Shown: piece after piece, positions 47,975 through 57,131 of the stretch
How positions within the stretch are numbered: position 1 is the stretch's first letter
Layout of the letters: every line of letters starts with the position of its first letter
Source of the DNA: Buchnera aphidicola (Chaitoregma tattakana)
GTDB lineage: Bacteria > Pseudomonadota > Gammaproteobacteria > Enterobacterales > Enterobacteriaceae
Assembly: GCF_039370165.1 (NCBI RefSeq)
Contig: NZ_CP134991.1
Span: 186,001-250,000 of the forward strand
DNA: 64,000 nucleotides
Direction: 5' to 3'
The notes under the pieces: generated by a model
Told to the model about the DNA's origin: nothing
Databases searched by the model: none
What the model saw: the letters and a program-made list of their open reading frames with translations, nothing else
Position numbers and translations under genes: made by a program

Positions 47975-49708
47975 ATGAGAACAGAATATTGTGGGAAAAT
48001 TTCTAAAAAATATATAAATAAACAAGTATCTTTATGTGGATGGGTTACAAAAATAAAAAATTTTGGACATTTTTTGTTTTTTTATTTTGAAGACATAAAA
48101 GGAGAAATACAAATAATATTAAAAGAAAATTATAAAAAAAATGTTCATAAAATAAAAAATGGATTTTGCTTAAATATAGTAGGAATTGTAAAAAACAGAT
48201 CTACAAAAAATATAAATAAAAACATCCCATTGGGAGATATAGAAATACACATAAAGAAAATAAAAATCTTAAGCAAGTCTAAAGAAATGCCTATAGATAT
48301 ATTACAAAGAAACAAAAGTAAAAGAACATTAAAATATAGATACCTAGATTTGCGAACAAAAAAAATACAAAAAAACTTACTTATTAGAAGTAAAGTTATT
48401 TTAATAATACATAAATTTATGCAAAAAAAAGATTTTATACATATAGAAACGCCTATAATAACAAAATCTACCCCAGAAGGAGCTAGAGATTATATAATTC
48501 CTAGTAGAAATCATATAGGAAAATTTTATGCTTTACCTCAATCACCTCAAATATTTAAACAACTAATAATGATATCTAGATTTGATAAATATTATCAAAT
48601 CGCTAAATGCTTTAGAGACGAAGACTTAAGAACTAACAGACAACCAGAATTCACACAAATAGACATAGAACTATCATTTTCAAATGAAAAAAAAATAAAA
48701 AAAATTATAGAAAGCTTGATATATACAATTTGGAAAAAAGTTTGTAAAATAAAGCTAAAAAACTTCCCTGAAATTACATATAAAGAATCTATAAAAAAAT
48801 ATGGTACTGATAGTCCAGATATTAGAAATCCATTAGAAATTACAGATTTTACAAAATTTTTTACACACAGTAAAATTAAAGAAAAAATACTAAATAGAAA
48901 AATTTTAGGAATACATATATCTTATAAAATAAAATTAAACTTAAACTGTATAAAAAAATATATAGAATTAATAAAAAGTTATAATATAAAAAATGTATTG
49001 TATATTGTAGTATCTAAAAAAAAAATTAATAAAATTAAAATCAGCAAAAATATAACATTAGATAAAACAATTTTTAAAAATATTATTATACACATGAAAC
49101 TTTTAGAAAATGATATAATAATATTATCAAATAGTAAAAATGATAAAATTTATAAAATATTTGGTATAATTCTTAAAAAAATTGCTACAGATTATAATTT
49201 AATAAACAAAAATTCTTATAAGCCTATATGGATTAAAGAATTTCCTATGTTTAAAAAAGATAAAAAAGGAAACCTTACTTCTGTACATCATCCATTTACA
49301 TCACCAAAAGAAAACTCTATAAAAAAAATACAAAAAAATCCTGAAGCAATTTTTTCAAGATCTTATGATCTTGTAATTAATGGAAAGGAAATAGGAGGAG
49401 GGTCTGTTAGAATACATAATGTTAAAACACAAAAACTAATATTTAAAATACTAAATTTTTCTAAAAAAAATCAAAAAAGAAAGTTCGGTTTTTTTTTAGA
49501 TGCATTACAATATGGGCCTCCTCCACACTCTGGAATAGCTTTGGGACTAGATAGAATAATAATGATGTTAACAAAAAGTTCTGATATAAAGGATGTAATT
49601 GCATTTCCAAAAACTGCATCAGCTGCATGCAAAACAACTAATGCACCAGATAAAATAAGTAACAAATTTTTAAAAGATCTACATATAAAAATAGAAAAAT
49701 ATAAATAA
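47975..49708 (+). CDS. aspS: Aspartyl-tRNA synthetase
   Basis: Class II synthetase. The ATG at 47975 gives MRTEYCGKISKKYINKQVSL, matching E. coli MRTEYCGQL; an ATG 13 codons upstream is in frame but unlikely. The length is 577 residues (590 in E. coli). It contains the OB-fold anticodon domain, LKYRYLDLR, motif 2 IAKCFRDEDLRTNRQPEFTQ and motif 3 GIALGLDRIIMML. The bacterial GAD insertion domain (about residues 285-410) is shorter and poorly conserved. Last gene of the trxB-infA-aspS run; converges on pykA. Confidence 0.97.
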   Translation: MRTEYCGKISKKYINKQVSLCGWVTKIKNFGHFLFFYFEDIKGEIQIILKENYKKNVHKIKNGFCLNIVGIVKNRSTKNINKNIPLGDIEIHIKKIKILSKSKEMPIDILQRNKSKRTLKYRYLDLRTKKIQKNLLIRSKVILIIHKFMQKKDFIHIETPIITKSTPEGARDYIIPSRNHIGKFYALPQSPQIFKQLIMISRFDKYYQIAKCFRDEDLRTNRQPEFTQIDIELSFSNEKKIKKIIESLIYTIWKKVCKIKLKNFPEITYKESIKKYGTDSPDIRNPLEITDFTKFFTHSKIKEKILNRKILGIHISYKIKLNLNCIKKYIELIKSYNIKNVLYIVVSKKKINKIKISKNITLDKTIFKNIIIHMKLLENDIIILSNSKNDKIYKIFGIILKKIATDYNLINKNSYKPIWIKEFPMFKKDKKGNLTSVHHPFTSPKENSIKKIQKNPEAIFSRSYDLVINGKEIGGGSVRIHNVKTQKLIFKILNFSKKNQKRKFGFFLDALQYGPPPHSGIALGLDRIIMMLTKSSDIKDVIAFPKTASAACKTTNAPDKISNKFLKDLHIKIEKYK

Positions 49709-49745
49709 AAATAAAATTTCATATTTAAATAAAATAATATATAAA

Positions 49746-51182
49746 TTAAACTTTTAAAATTTTAATTGAAAATCTTTGGTCTTCTTTCAATCCGAATCCT
49801 GATTTAAAAATTACAATTAAATCTCGTTTCTTAACAAACTTTTTTTTTAACAATATTTTTATAACTTTTTTTTCTAAGTGTACTTTATAATATTTTTTTT
49901 TTAAATAAATTGGAACGATACTTTTATAAAGAGAAATATAATTTAAAACTTTTTTATTATTAGAAAAAGAAAAAATAGGTGTTTTAGAAAAAGTTCTTGA
50001 ACTAATTAAAAATGCATTTTCAGATTCAGATATTGTTGCTACTGCAGAAACATACTTAATATTATTTGCAATATATATTGCAGAAGAAGATATAGTCTCA
50101 TTAATATCTTTTTCTTTTTTTAAAATTGCTTTAAAAAATTTTTGTTTAAATATTTTTTCTGTACCTATACATATTTTGTTCATTTGAAACACAGTTTCTA
50201 ATGGATATTTACCTGATGCAGTCTCAGCTGAAAGCATCACTGCATCAGTACCATCTAAAATTGCATTAGAAATATCCATTACTTCTGCTCTAGTAGGATT
50301 TGGCTCAACAATCATAGACTCCATCATTTGTGTTGCAGTAATAATAACTTTATTTAACTTCATAGAATTTTTAATAATTTTTTTTTGGGCTATAGCTAAT
50401 TCAGAGTTGCATATTTCTACACCTAAATCTCCTCTAGCGACCATAACAGCATCTGAAGAAGCAATTATTTTATTCATTACTACAGAATTGTTAACTACTT
50501 CAGCTCTTTCTATCTTAGCAATTATTTTTATTTTTGCACGATAAGCATTAACTAAATTTCTTACTATATTTATATCTTTATAAGATTTTGGAAAAGATAC
50601 AGCTAAATAATCTAACTGCATTTTAGAAGAAAATATTATGTCTTGTTTATCTTTACTAGTTAACGACTGAGCAGAAAGCCCACCACCTAATTTATTTATA
50701 CCTTTATTGTTAAGTAATAAACCTCCTGTTATTACTTTGGTAAATATTTTATATGGTCTAATAAACTTAACTTCTAAAGAAATTTTTCCATCATCTAACA
50801 ATAAAGTATCTCCTATAGATACATCTTTATACAAATTTTTATAGTTAAATCCTACTTTGTGTTCATTTCCATGTTTGTTTTTTAAACTATAATCTAATGT
50901 AAAAATACTATTTTTTTTTAAAAAAACTTTGTGTTTAAAAAATTTTGATATTCTTATTTTAGGCCCTTGTAAATCACCTAAAATACCTATATTACAATTT
51001 GTTTTTCTTCTTAAGTAAAACAACATCTTTATTAATTTTAAATGTTCTGTGTTATTACCATGAGAAAAATTTAATCTAAAAACATTTACACCATTAATAA
51101 TCATTTTTTCTAAAATTTGTATATTACTTGTAGCAGGACCCATAGTTGCTATTATTTTAGTTCTTTTCAACATATTAAACAT
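49746..51182 (-). CDS. pykA: Pyruvate kinase II
   Basis: Final ATP-yielding step of glycolysis. It is 478 residues (480 in E. coli PykA), and the start MFNMLKRTKIIATMGPATSN aligns exactly, with AGGAA upstream. Active-site stretches are FRLNFSHG, GDLQGPKIRI, KIERAEVV, MVARGDLGVEI and ITATQMMESMI. It resembles PykA more than PykF over GINKLGGGLSAQSLT. It appears to be the only pyruvate kinase gene in the window and converges on aspS. Confidence 0.97.
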   Translation of the reverse strand: MFNMLKRTKIIATMGPATSNIQILEKMIINGVNVFRLNFSHGNNTEHLKLIKMLFYLRRKTNCNIGILGDLQGPKIRISKFFKHKVFLKKNSIFTLDYSLKNKHGNEHKVGFNYKNLYKDVSIGDTLLLDDGKISLEVKFIRPYKIFTKVITGGLLLNNKGINKLGGGLSAQSLTSKDKQDIIFSSKMQLDYLAVSFPKSYKDINIVRNLVNAYRAKIKIIAKIERAEVVNNSVVMNKIIASSDAVMVARGDLGVEICNSELAIAQKKIIKNSMKLNKVIITATQMMESMIVEPNPTRAEVMDISNAILDGTDAVMLSAETASGKYPLETVFQMNKICIGTEKIFKQKFFKAILKKEKDINETISSSAIYIANNIKYVSAVATISESENAFLISSRTFSKTPIFSFSNNKKVLNYISLYKSIVPIYLKKKYYKVHLEKKVIKILLKKKFVKKRDLIVIFKSGFGLKEDQRFSIKILKV

Positions 51183-51483
51183 ATAATTCCTTTATATAAA
51201 ATTAAAGTATATTATGTACTAATGTTATATTATATAAACAAAAAATTTAAAAATATTAAATAGGAAAGTTTAGATCTAATTTTTTCCATACTATTTAAAA
51301 TATATTAAAATTATATTTTTTATAAAAACGATAAAACGTAAAAATATTACTATATTAAAATAAATAAAATTTTAAATTTATATTTAAAATAATATAATAG
51401 AAATAATTATAATTATATATTAATTATAATATTATTAAAGTATTTAAAAATTTGTTAATATAAAAAATAGGAAAAAATTACTT
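51183..51483. other. AT-rich region between divergent pykA and zwf
   Basis: About 300 bases between two diverging genes, presumably holding both promoters. Nothing else is recognised. The same divergent pykA/zwf arrangement is found in E. coli (with hexR between), but no regulator gene or operator is visible. Confidence 0.45.
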
Positions 51484-52932
51484 ATGAATTATGAAAATTG
51501 CGATTTTGTAATTTTTGGAGCTAAAGGTGATTTATCACAAAGAAAGCTTATTCCCGCATTATATAAGTTGGATAAAAAAAAAATTTTACACAAGGAAACC
51601 AAAATTATTGGTGTTGGCAGAGCAGAATGGAGCCAAGAAAAATTTTCTAAAATTATAAAACAGTCTTTAAAAAAATTTTTAAAAGAAAACATAAAAAAAA
51701 CTATTTGGAAAATATTTAAAAAAAGACTTTCTTTTTGTAATCTCGATGTAAATGATACTAAAAACTTTTTAAAGTTAAAAAAAAAATTAAATAATAATAA
51801 AATTATAATTAACTATTTTGCAATACCATCAGACTCATATACTAAAATTTGTAGAGGTTTATTTAAATTTAGTCTAAATTTAAAAAATTCTAGAATAGTT
51901 TTAGAAAAACCAATAGGAAATTCTTTAAAAACATCAAGAAAAATAAATAAAAAAATTGGAAAATATTTCAAAGAATCACAAATATTTAGAATAGATCATT
52001 ACTTAGGAAAAGATACAATAATAAACTTATTATATTTCAGATTCGCAAATTCAATATTTTATAAATATTGGAACAATAAAGGTATAGATCATGTTCAGAT
52101 TACTATAGCAGAAAATATAGGAATAGAAGGAAGATCAAAATACTTTGATAACACTGGACAGATGAAAGATATGGTTCAAAACCATATGTTACAAATACTT
52201 AGTATAATAACTATGAATGAGCCTAAAAAAATTGATTCTAATAGTATTAGGCAAGAAAAAATAAAAATATTAAAAAGTCTAAAATATATTAAAGAAAACG
52301 AAATAAATAAAAAAACCTCAATTGGTCAATATTCTAATGGTAAAATAAATAATATAAAAGTAAAGTCTTATAAAAAAGAAATTGTAGATAAACCAAATAG
52401 TAATACAGAAACTTTTGTAGCAATAAGAGCTGATATAAATAACAAAACTTGGAATGGAGTACCTTTCTACTTAAGAACTGGTAAGAGGCTCCCTAAAAAA
52501 TGTTCTAAAATAGTAATAGTATTCAAAAACACAACAGCAAAAATTTTTAAAAATTTATCTAAATCTATGAATAATAAACTTATAATATATTTAGAGCCAA
52601 ATGAAGGAATATGTTTGAAATTTATTAACAAAGTTCCTGATTTAAACAAAAAATGTATTTTAAAAAAATTAAAAATGAATTTTACATATTCAGAAAACTT
52701 TGAAAAAAAAACTATTCCTGATCCATATGAAAAGCTACTTTTAGAATGCATTATAGGTGACCAATCTTTATTTGTACACATAGATGAAGTGGAGCAATCA
52801 TGGAAATGGATAGATAATATAACTAAAATTTGGAAAAAAAATTCTAAAATATCAGAATTATACGAATCAGGAACATGGGGTCCTAGTAAGTCAAAAAAAA
52901 TTATTGAAAGAGATGGAAGAAAATGGATTTAA
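51484..52932 (+). CDS. zwf: Glucose-6-phosphate 1-dehydrogenase
   Basis: First enzyme of the oxidative pentose phosphate pathway, making NADPH. It is 482 residues (491 in E. coli). The nucleotide site is FVIFGAKGDLSQRKLIPALY and the active-site signature is RIDHYLGKDTIINLLYFRF. The end DGRKWI is the usual terminus. Its product is passed to the lactonase encoded at 29777-30763. An AT stem-loop follows. Confidence 0.97.
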   Translation: MNYENCDFVIFGAKGDLSQRKLIPALYKLDKKKILHKETKIIGVGRAEWSQEKFSKIIKQSLKKFLKENIKKTIWKIFKKRLSFCNLDVNDTKNFLKLKKKLNNNKIIINYFAIPSDSYTKICRGLFKFSLNLKNSRIVLEKPIGNSLKTSRKINKKIGKYFKESQIFRIDHYLGKDTIINLLYFRFANSIFYKYWNNKGIDHVQITIAENIGIEGRSKYFDNTGQMKDMVQNHMLQILSIITMNEPKKIDSNSIRQEKIKILKSLKYIKENEINKKTSIGQYSNGKINNIKVKSYKKEIVDKPNSNTETFVAIRADINNKTWNGVPFYLRTGKRLPKKCSKIVIVFKNTTAKIFKNLSKSMNNKLIIYLEPNEGICLKFINKVPDLNKKCILKKLKMNFTYSENFEKKTIPDPYEKLLLECIIGDQSLFVHIDEVEQSWKWIDNITKIWKKNSKISELYESGTWGPSKSKKIIERDGRKWI

Positions 52933-52966
52933 AAATATTAAAAATAATACAAAAAGTAATATTTTT
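52931..52966 (+). terminator. Possible terminator of zwf
   Basis: AAAAATATTA (52931-52940) and TAATATTTTT (52957-52966) form a 10-base all-AT stem followed by more T. It overlaps the end of the gene. The stem is weak, so confidence is limited. Confidence 0.5.
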
Positions 52967-53960
52967 TTTAATAATTAGTTATATTTATAAAACAATATTA
53001 TTTTTACTTTAAAAAGACCATATGTAAAAATTAATATTTTATGTTATTCTAAATATTATATAAGTAAGCAATATAAATTTTTTTATTATTAGTATAATAT
53101 TATACAAATAACTTTAAGTATAATATATTGTTAAATATTTAAAAAATTGTGTTATGAAAATGTTTTAGTTATAAAATGTAAAAAATTATTTAAACTTTTT
53201 TTATACAAATAATAGTTATAAACTATATTTAAGATCTTAAATAAATAGTAATAAAAATTATATTAATATACTAGTACAGAAGCTTTTATTTCTATAATAA
53301 TATTTTTTTTAACACAAATATTCTACTAATATTAAAAAAATATATTATATAATTTTATATAATTAATAAAATGAATATTAAATTAATAATATTAAATTTT
53401 TTAAAACATAATACAATTAAAAAAATATAACATTTTTATGTAATTTTATATATAAACATTATTTTTTCTAATTATAAAAAAATATAAATAAAATATACAA
53501 TTATAACATAATTTATGTTTTTTACATTTTTTATAAAAAATATAAAATTAAAATTTTATTTAATTTAAAATATACTTTTTAAATACAGTATAATTATTTT
53601 TTTTAAAAATATACATAAAATTATGTGTTAAAAAAAATATTTATGTAAAATAAAACTAAAAAATTAATATAATATAATATTAAAATAATATTTAAAACAT
53701 AAAGCACTAAAAAAATAGTATTTTTATATTCAATTTTTATGTATAAATTTATATATAAAAAATATAAATAGTTTTAAAAATATTAATAATATATGTTTAA
53801 ATATCGCTTTTTATGATATTATATAAAATAATTGTTATTATTTAAAAAAAATATAAAATTAAAAATATTATTTATATATTTTATGTATAAATATTTTATT
53901 TATATTTAAAATATGTTATTATTTATAAAAAATTATATTTTATTTAAAATAAATATTTAT
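52967..53960 (+). other. Gene-free desert between zwf and the cspC leader
   Basis: About 1 kb of nearly pure A and T with dense stop codons in all frames. No protein, tRNA or small RNA could be recognised. From memory, better-known Buchnera carry htpX between zwf and cspC, and the length fits a decayed gene of that size (about 290 codons). No HEXXH motif or other residue-level trace remains, so this is only a positional argument. Confidence 0.5.
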
Positions 53961-53968
53961 TTTTATAT

Positions 53969-53984
53969 CGTGGTCGATACCACG
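53969..53984 (+). promoter_or_regulatory. Hairpin at the start of the cspC leader
   Basis: CGTGGT and ACCACG form a perfect 6-base stem around a CGAT loop. It marks an abrupt change from almost pure AT to sequence of more balanced composition that continues for about 200 bases to the cspC start. A stable 5' hairpin would protect the message from 5' decay and may belong to a structured cold-shock leader. Confidence 0.6.
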
Positions 53985-54012
53985 TTAGGTAAGACAAGTT
54001 ACAGTTCTGTTT

Positions 54013-54147
54013 ATGTATGGCATTTTTAAATTAAAATTTTTAGAATAAAGTAGTTGCAATTACTTATCTTTTTTTGAATCTTAAATTCATGCCTCATGCA
54101 GTAATGTTTCTAGTTTATCTCAACGTTATATGTTCAGACCTATATAA
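54013..54147 (+). pseudogene. yobF: yobF relic in the cspC leader
   Basis: In E. coli the small gene yobF (47 codons) precedes cspC in one transcript. Reading from ATG 54013 gives MYGIFKLKFLE, then a stop (54046-54048), SSCNYLSFFES, a second stop (54082-54084), then IHASCSNVSSLSQRYMFRPI and a final stop at 54145-54147. E. coli YobF, as I recall it, begins MCGIFSKEVL and contains GASCSNVSVLSML. Start and end match in the same frame and at nearly the same spacing (one codon shorter), so this is yobF with two internal stops. Conservation despite the stops suggests selection on the RNA. It ends 26 bases before cspC. Confidence 0.75.
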
Positions 54148-54173
54148 ATATATAAAAAGGAAAAGTTACAAAA

Positions 54174-54383
54174 ATGGCAAAGATTAAAGGTCAAGTTAAG
54201 TGGTTCAACGAATCTAAAGGTTTTGGTTTCATTACACCGGAAGATGGAAGTAAAGATGTATTTGTGCATTTTTCTTCTATACAAAGTGAAGGATTTAAGA
54301 CTTTATCAGAAGGACAAAATGTAGAGTTTGAAATTCAAGATGGTCAAAAAGGTCCAGCTGCTGTTAATGTGTCTTCGATATAA
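54174..54383 (+). CDS. cspC: Cold-shock-like RNA chaperone CspC
   Basis: Small nucleic-acid chaperone of 69 residues with the cold-shock signatures KGFGFITPEDG (RNP1) and VFVHFSSI (RNP2). The sequence is nearly that of E. coli CspC/CspE. Context (yobF relic upstream, yoaE downstream) supports cspC. Its codons and composition are far less AT-biased than its neighbours, as expected for strong purifying selection and high expression. A GGAAAAG ribosome site precedes it and a strong terminator follows at 54451-54478. Confidence 0.96.
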   Translation: MAKIKGQVKWFNESKGFGFITPEDGSKDVFVHFSSIQSEGFKTLSEGQNVEFEIQDGQKGPAAVNVSSI

Positions 54384-54450
54384 AGTAGAGATAAAACAAA
54401 ATATATATATATTTTATATTTATGTTTTTTTAATTTCTTTAATTTCATAT

Positions 54451-54490
54451 GTGCCTTTACAAAAAGTTGTAAAGGCGCTTTATTTATTTT
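54451..54490 (+). terminator. Intrinsic terminator of cspC
   Basis: GCCTTTAC (54453-54460) pairs perfectly with GTAAAGGC (54469-54476). The stem extends by one G-T and one G-C pair to 54451-54478, with an 8-base loop, and is followed by a T-rich tract. It is one of the best terminators in the window, 68 bases after the cspC stop. Confidence 0.9.
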
Positions 54491-54594
54491 TATATTTTTT
54501 TTGAAAATATAGCAAATTTTTTTAAAAATCATAATACTAAAAATTATAAAACTTTCAACTAAATATGTTTTTTTTTATTTTATGAGGTTATTTA

Positions 54595-56148
54595 ATGGAG
54601 ATAATTTTAGATCCGTCTAATTGGGCCGGTCTATTAACTTTAATTGTTTTAGAAATTACATTAGGTATAGATAATTTATTATTTATTACAATTATATCAA
54701 ACAAATTACCTCCACAACAACGAGATAAAGCTAGAATAATAGGACTAAGTATAGCATTATGTATAAGATTAATGTTATTATGTTTAATATCCTGGATTAC
54801 TACTTTAAGTCATACTATTATACAAATAAGAGGATATTGTTTTTCAAGTAAAGATATAATACTATTTTTAGGAGGAATTTTTTTACTTTTTAAAGCAATA
54901 ACGGAGCTACATGAAAGATTGGATCACAAAAAAAATATTAAAATAGAAAATAAAACATACACTAGTTTTTGGTTTGTAATATTTCAAATAATTTTATTAG
55001 ACGTAATATTTTCTTTAGATTCAGTTATTACATCTTTAGGAGTAGTAAATAAAATATCTATGATGATATTATCTATGATAATTGCAATGATAATAATGTT
55101 ATATGCTGCTAAAGTGATAACAAAATTTATAAACAAACATCCAACAATAGTTCTGTTATGTATAAGCTTTCTGTTGATGATTGGATTAAGTCTAATAGCC
55201 GAATCTACTGGTTTCATTATACCTAAAGGTTACTTATATACTGCTGTATCTTTTTCTATGTTAATAGAATTATTTAATCAAATAGCTAGAAGAAATTTTT
55301 TAAAATATCAATCTAACTTACCAATGAGAAAAAGATTAGCTACAATAATAATTAAACTAATGACAAAAAAACAAAAAAATAAGTTTAATTTTACAGATAG
55401 TAAAAAACAAAATAATTATATCATTCAGAACAAAAAAGAAAACGAAGTATTTGAAGATGAAGAAAGATATATGATGCAAGGAGTATTAACTTTAGCAGGA
55501 AGATCAATAAGAAGCATAATGACTCCAAGAGGAGAAATTTCTTGGGTTAATTCGGAACAAAAAAATAGTAAAATTAGATCTAAATTATTAAAAAGCCCTC
55601 ATAGTCTTTTTCCTGTATGTAAAGGAGAATTGGACAAAATTATTGGAGTTGTAAGAGCTAAAGAAATGTTAATAGCTTTAGAAAAAAAAAAAGACATATT
55701 AGAATTTTCTTCTAAAACTTCTCCTATAATAATACCAGACACTCTAGATCCAATAAATTTATTAAAAATATTAAGAAAATCTAAAGGAAATTTTGTAATA
55801 GTAACAAATGAATTCGGTGCAGTACAAGGATTAATTACTCCTTTAGATGTATTAGAAGCTATTGCTGGTGAGTTTCCAGATGCAGATGAAACACCAGATG
55901 TAATAGAAGAGAAAAATAGTTGGTTAGCTAAAGGCAATACTGATTTACATTCTTTAGAACAGCTTTTAAATGTGAACAAATTAGTAGATAAAGAAGCAAA
56001 ATGTGCATCTTTAGCTGGACTATTAATATCAAATACAGGAAATATACCTAACCCAGGAAAAACCATTAAAATAAATGAGTTAAAATTTACTATTCTTAAA
56101 TCAAACAGATATCAAATAAAATTAGTACGAATAAAAAAAATAAAATAA
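54595..56148 (+). CDS. yoaE: TerC/CBS-domain inner-membrane protein YoaE
   Basis: It has 517 residues (518 in E. coli YoaE). The N-terminal TerC-type membrane domain has about seven helices with the acidic motifs EITLGIDNLLF and LDVIFSLDSVITS, which suggest metal-ion transport. A pair of CBS domains (IMTPRGEISWV, VTNEFGAVQGLITPLDVLEAI) and a C-terminal CorC/HlyC-type domain follow. TerC proteins are linked to manganese export and metal loading of secreted proteins; the exact substrate here is unknown. A GAGG ribosome site supports the start. Confidence 0.93.
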   Translation: MEIILDPSNWAGLLTLIVLEITLGIDNLLFITIISNKLPPQQRDKARIIGLSIALCIRLMLLCLISWITTLSHTIIQIRGYCFSSKDIILFLGGIFLLFKAITELHERLDHKKNIKIENKTYTSFWFVIFQIILLDVIFSLDSVITSLGVVNKISMMILSMIIAMIIMLYAAKVITKFINKHPTIVLLCISFLLMIGLSLIAESTGFIIPKGYLYTAVSFSMLIELFNQIARRNFLKYQSNLPMRKRLATIIIKLMTKKQKNKFNFTDSKKQNNYIIQNKKENEVFEDEERYMMQGVLTLAGRSIRSIMTPRGEISWVNSEQKNSKIRSKLLKSPHSLFPVCKGELDKIIGVVRAKEMLIALEKKKDILEFSSKTSPIIIPDTLDPINLLKILRKSKGNFVIVTNEFGAVQGLITPLDVLEAIAGEFPDADETPDVIEEKNSWLAKGNTDLHSLEQLLNVNKLVDKEAKCASLAGLLISNTGNIPNPGKTIKINELKFTILKSNRYQIKLVRIKKIK

Positions 56149-56182
56149 AAACAATATTTTTGAATAAAAATGTAAAAAAAAT

Positions 56183-56854
56183 ATGAAAAAAAAAACTATT
56201 TTATCATTAGATAGTTCTTATAATAGCTGTTCAGTCGCTTTACAAATTAATAAAAAGTTAGATTTTATATTTGATAAGTGCGAAAATAATTATGAAGAGA
56301 AAATATTTCCAATGATAAAAAAAATAATAAAAAGAAATTATATTACACCATATAATTTAGATATAATTGCATATTCAAATGGTCCAGGTAGCTTTTCTGG
56401 AATAAGATTATCTGCTAGCATATCGCAGAGTTTTTTTTTTAATAAAAAAGTACAATTAATATCTATATCTTCATTAAAAATTATAGCAGAAAATTGTTGG
56501 AAAAAATACAAAAAAAAAAAATTGATAATATTAATTAAAAAAAAAAATAAAAACTTTTTTTATGGAAAATATTATAGAAAAAAAAATGGTATTTGGAAAA
56601 AAAAAAACTCAGAAAAATTAATTAATATAAAAGAAGTTATAAGAAAAATTCTTAAATGTAAAAATATTACTATATCTGGAAATTTTTGTAAAAAAGAATT
56701 AAAAAAAGAATTATACAAAAAAAAATATAAAATAAAAATATGTTATTTTTTAATAAAATTTCCAAATGCAAAATATACAATTAGTATTGTAAAAAAAATT
56801 TTGAAAAATACAGTATATAGAAAAAATTTAGAAAAAAAATTATTATATCTATAA
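56183..56854 (+). CDS. tsaB: TsaB, tRNA threonylcarbamoyladenosine biosynthesis protein
   Basis: Scaffold partner of TsaD and TsaE in making t6A at position 37 of ANN-decoding tRNAs. It is 223 residues (231 in E. coli). The N-terminal ILSLDSSYNSCSVAL and IAYSNGPGSFSGIRLSAS motifs are conserved. The C-terminal half has drifted to a lysine/asparagine-rich sequence but keeps a plausible length. A 12-A run (56510-56521) lies in the middle. It follows yoaE by 34 bases and converges on minE. Confidence 0.93.
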   Translation: MKKKTILSLDSSYNSCSVALQINKKLDFIFDKCENNYEEKIFPMIKKIIKRNYITPYNLDIIAYSNGPGSFSGIRLSASISQSFFFNKKVQLISISSLKIIAENCWKKYKKKKLIILIKKKNKNFFYGKYYRKKNGIWKKKNSEKLINIKEVIRKILKCKNITISGNFCKKELKKELYKKKYKIKICYFLIKFPNAKYTISIVKKILKNTVYRKNLEKKLLYL

Positions 56855-56864
56855 AAAATATAAA

Positions 56865-57125
56865 TTATCTTTTTTTAAAAAATTTTACATTAAATTCTAG
56901 TATATAAAAACTTTTATTTTTTTTTTCGTTTACTTCTATATTACAAGTTTTAGAATCTACTTTCAGATATTTTCGTACAACTATTAAAATATCGTTTTTT
57001 AAATTATTTAAATAATTTATGTGTAAATTATTTTTTCCATCTTCAGAAATAACATAACTAAGTCTTTTTTTTGCAATATTAGCAGAGTTTTTTTTATTAG
57101 AATAAAAAAAATATAAAAATGACAT
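56865..57125 (-). CDS. minE: Cell division topological specificity factor MinE
   Basis: Drives MinD off the membrane and sets up pole-to-pole oscillation. It is 86 residues (88 in E. coli). The N-terminal membrane/anti-MinCD segment SANIAKKRLSYVISE and the dimerisation half YLNNLKNDILIVVRKYLKVD are intact. It starts 6 bases after minD, the third gene of minCDE. Confidence 0.95.
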   Translation of the reverse strand: MSFLYFFYSNKKNSANIAKKRLSYVISEDGKNNLHINYLNNLKNDILIVVRKYLKVDSKTCNIEVNEKKNKSFYILEFNVKFFKKR

Positions 57126-57131
57126 AAAATT

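Noticed and set aside
52967..53960. Possible CRISPR or tandem repeat array in the AT desert
   Set aside because: No repeat unit of constant length and spacing is present; similarities are due to low complexity.
54089..54190. A 32-codon frame (MPHAVMFLV...) just before cspC
   Set aside because: It is out of frame with the yobF relic, overlaps the cspC start and has no similarity or ribosome site.
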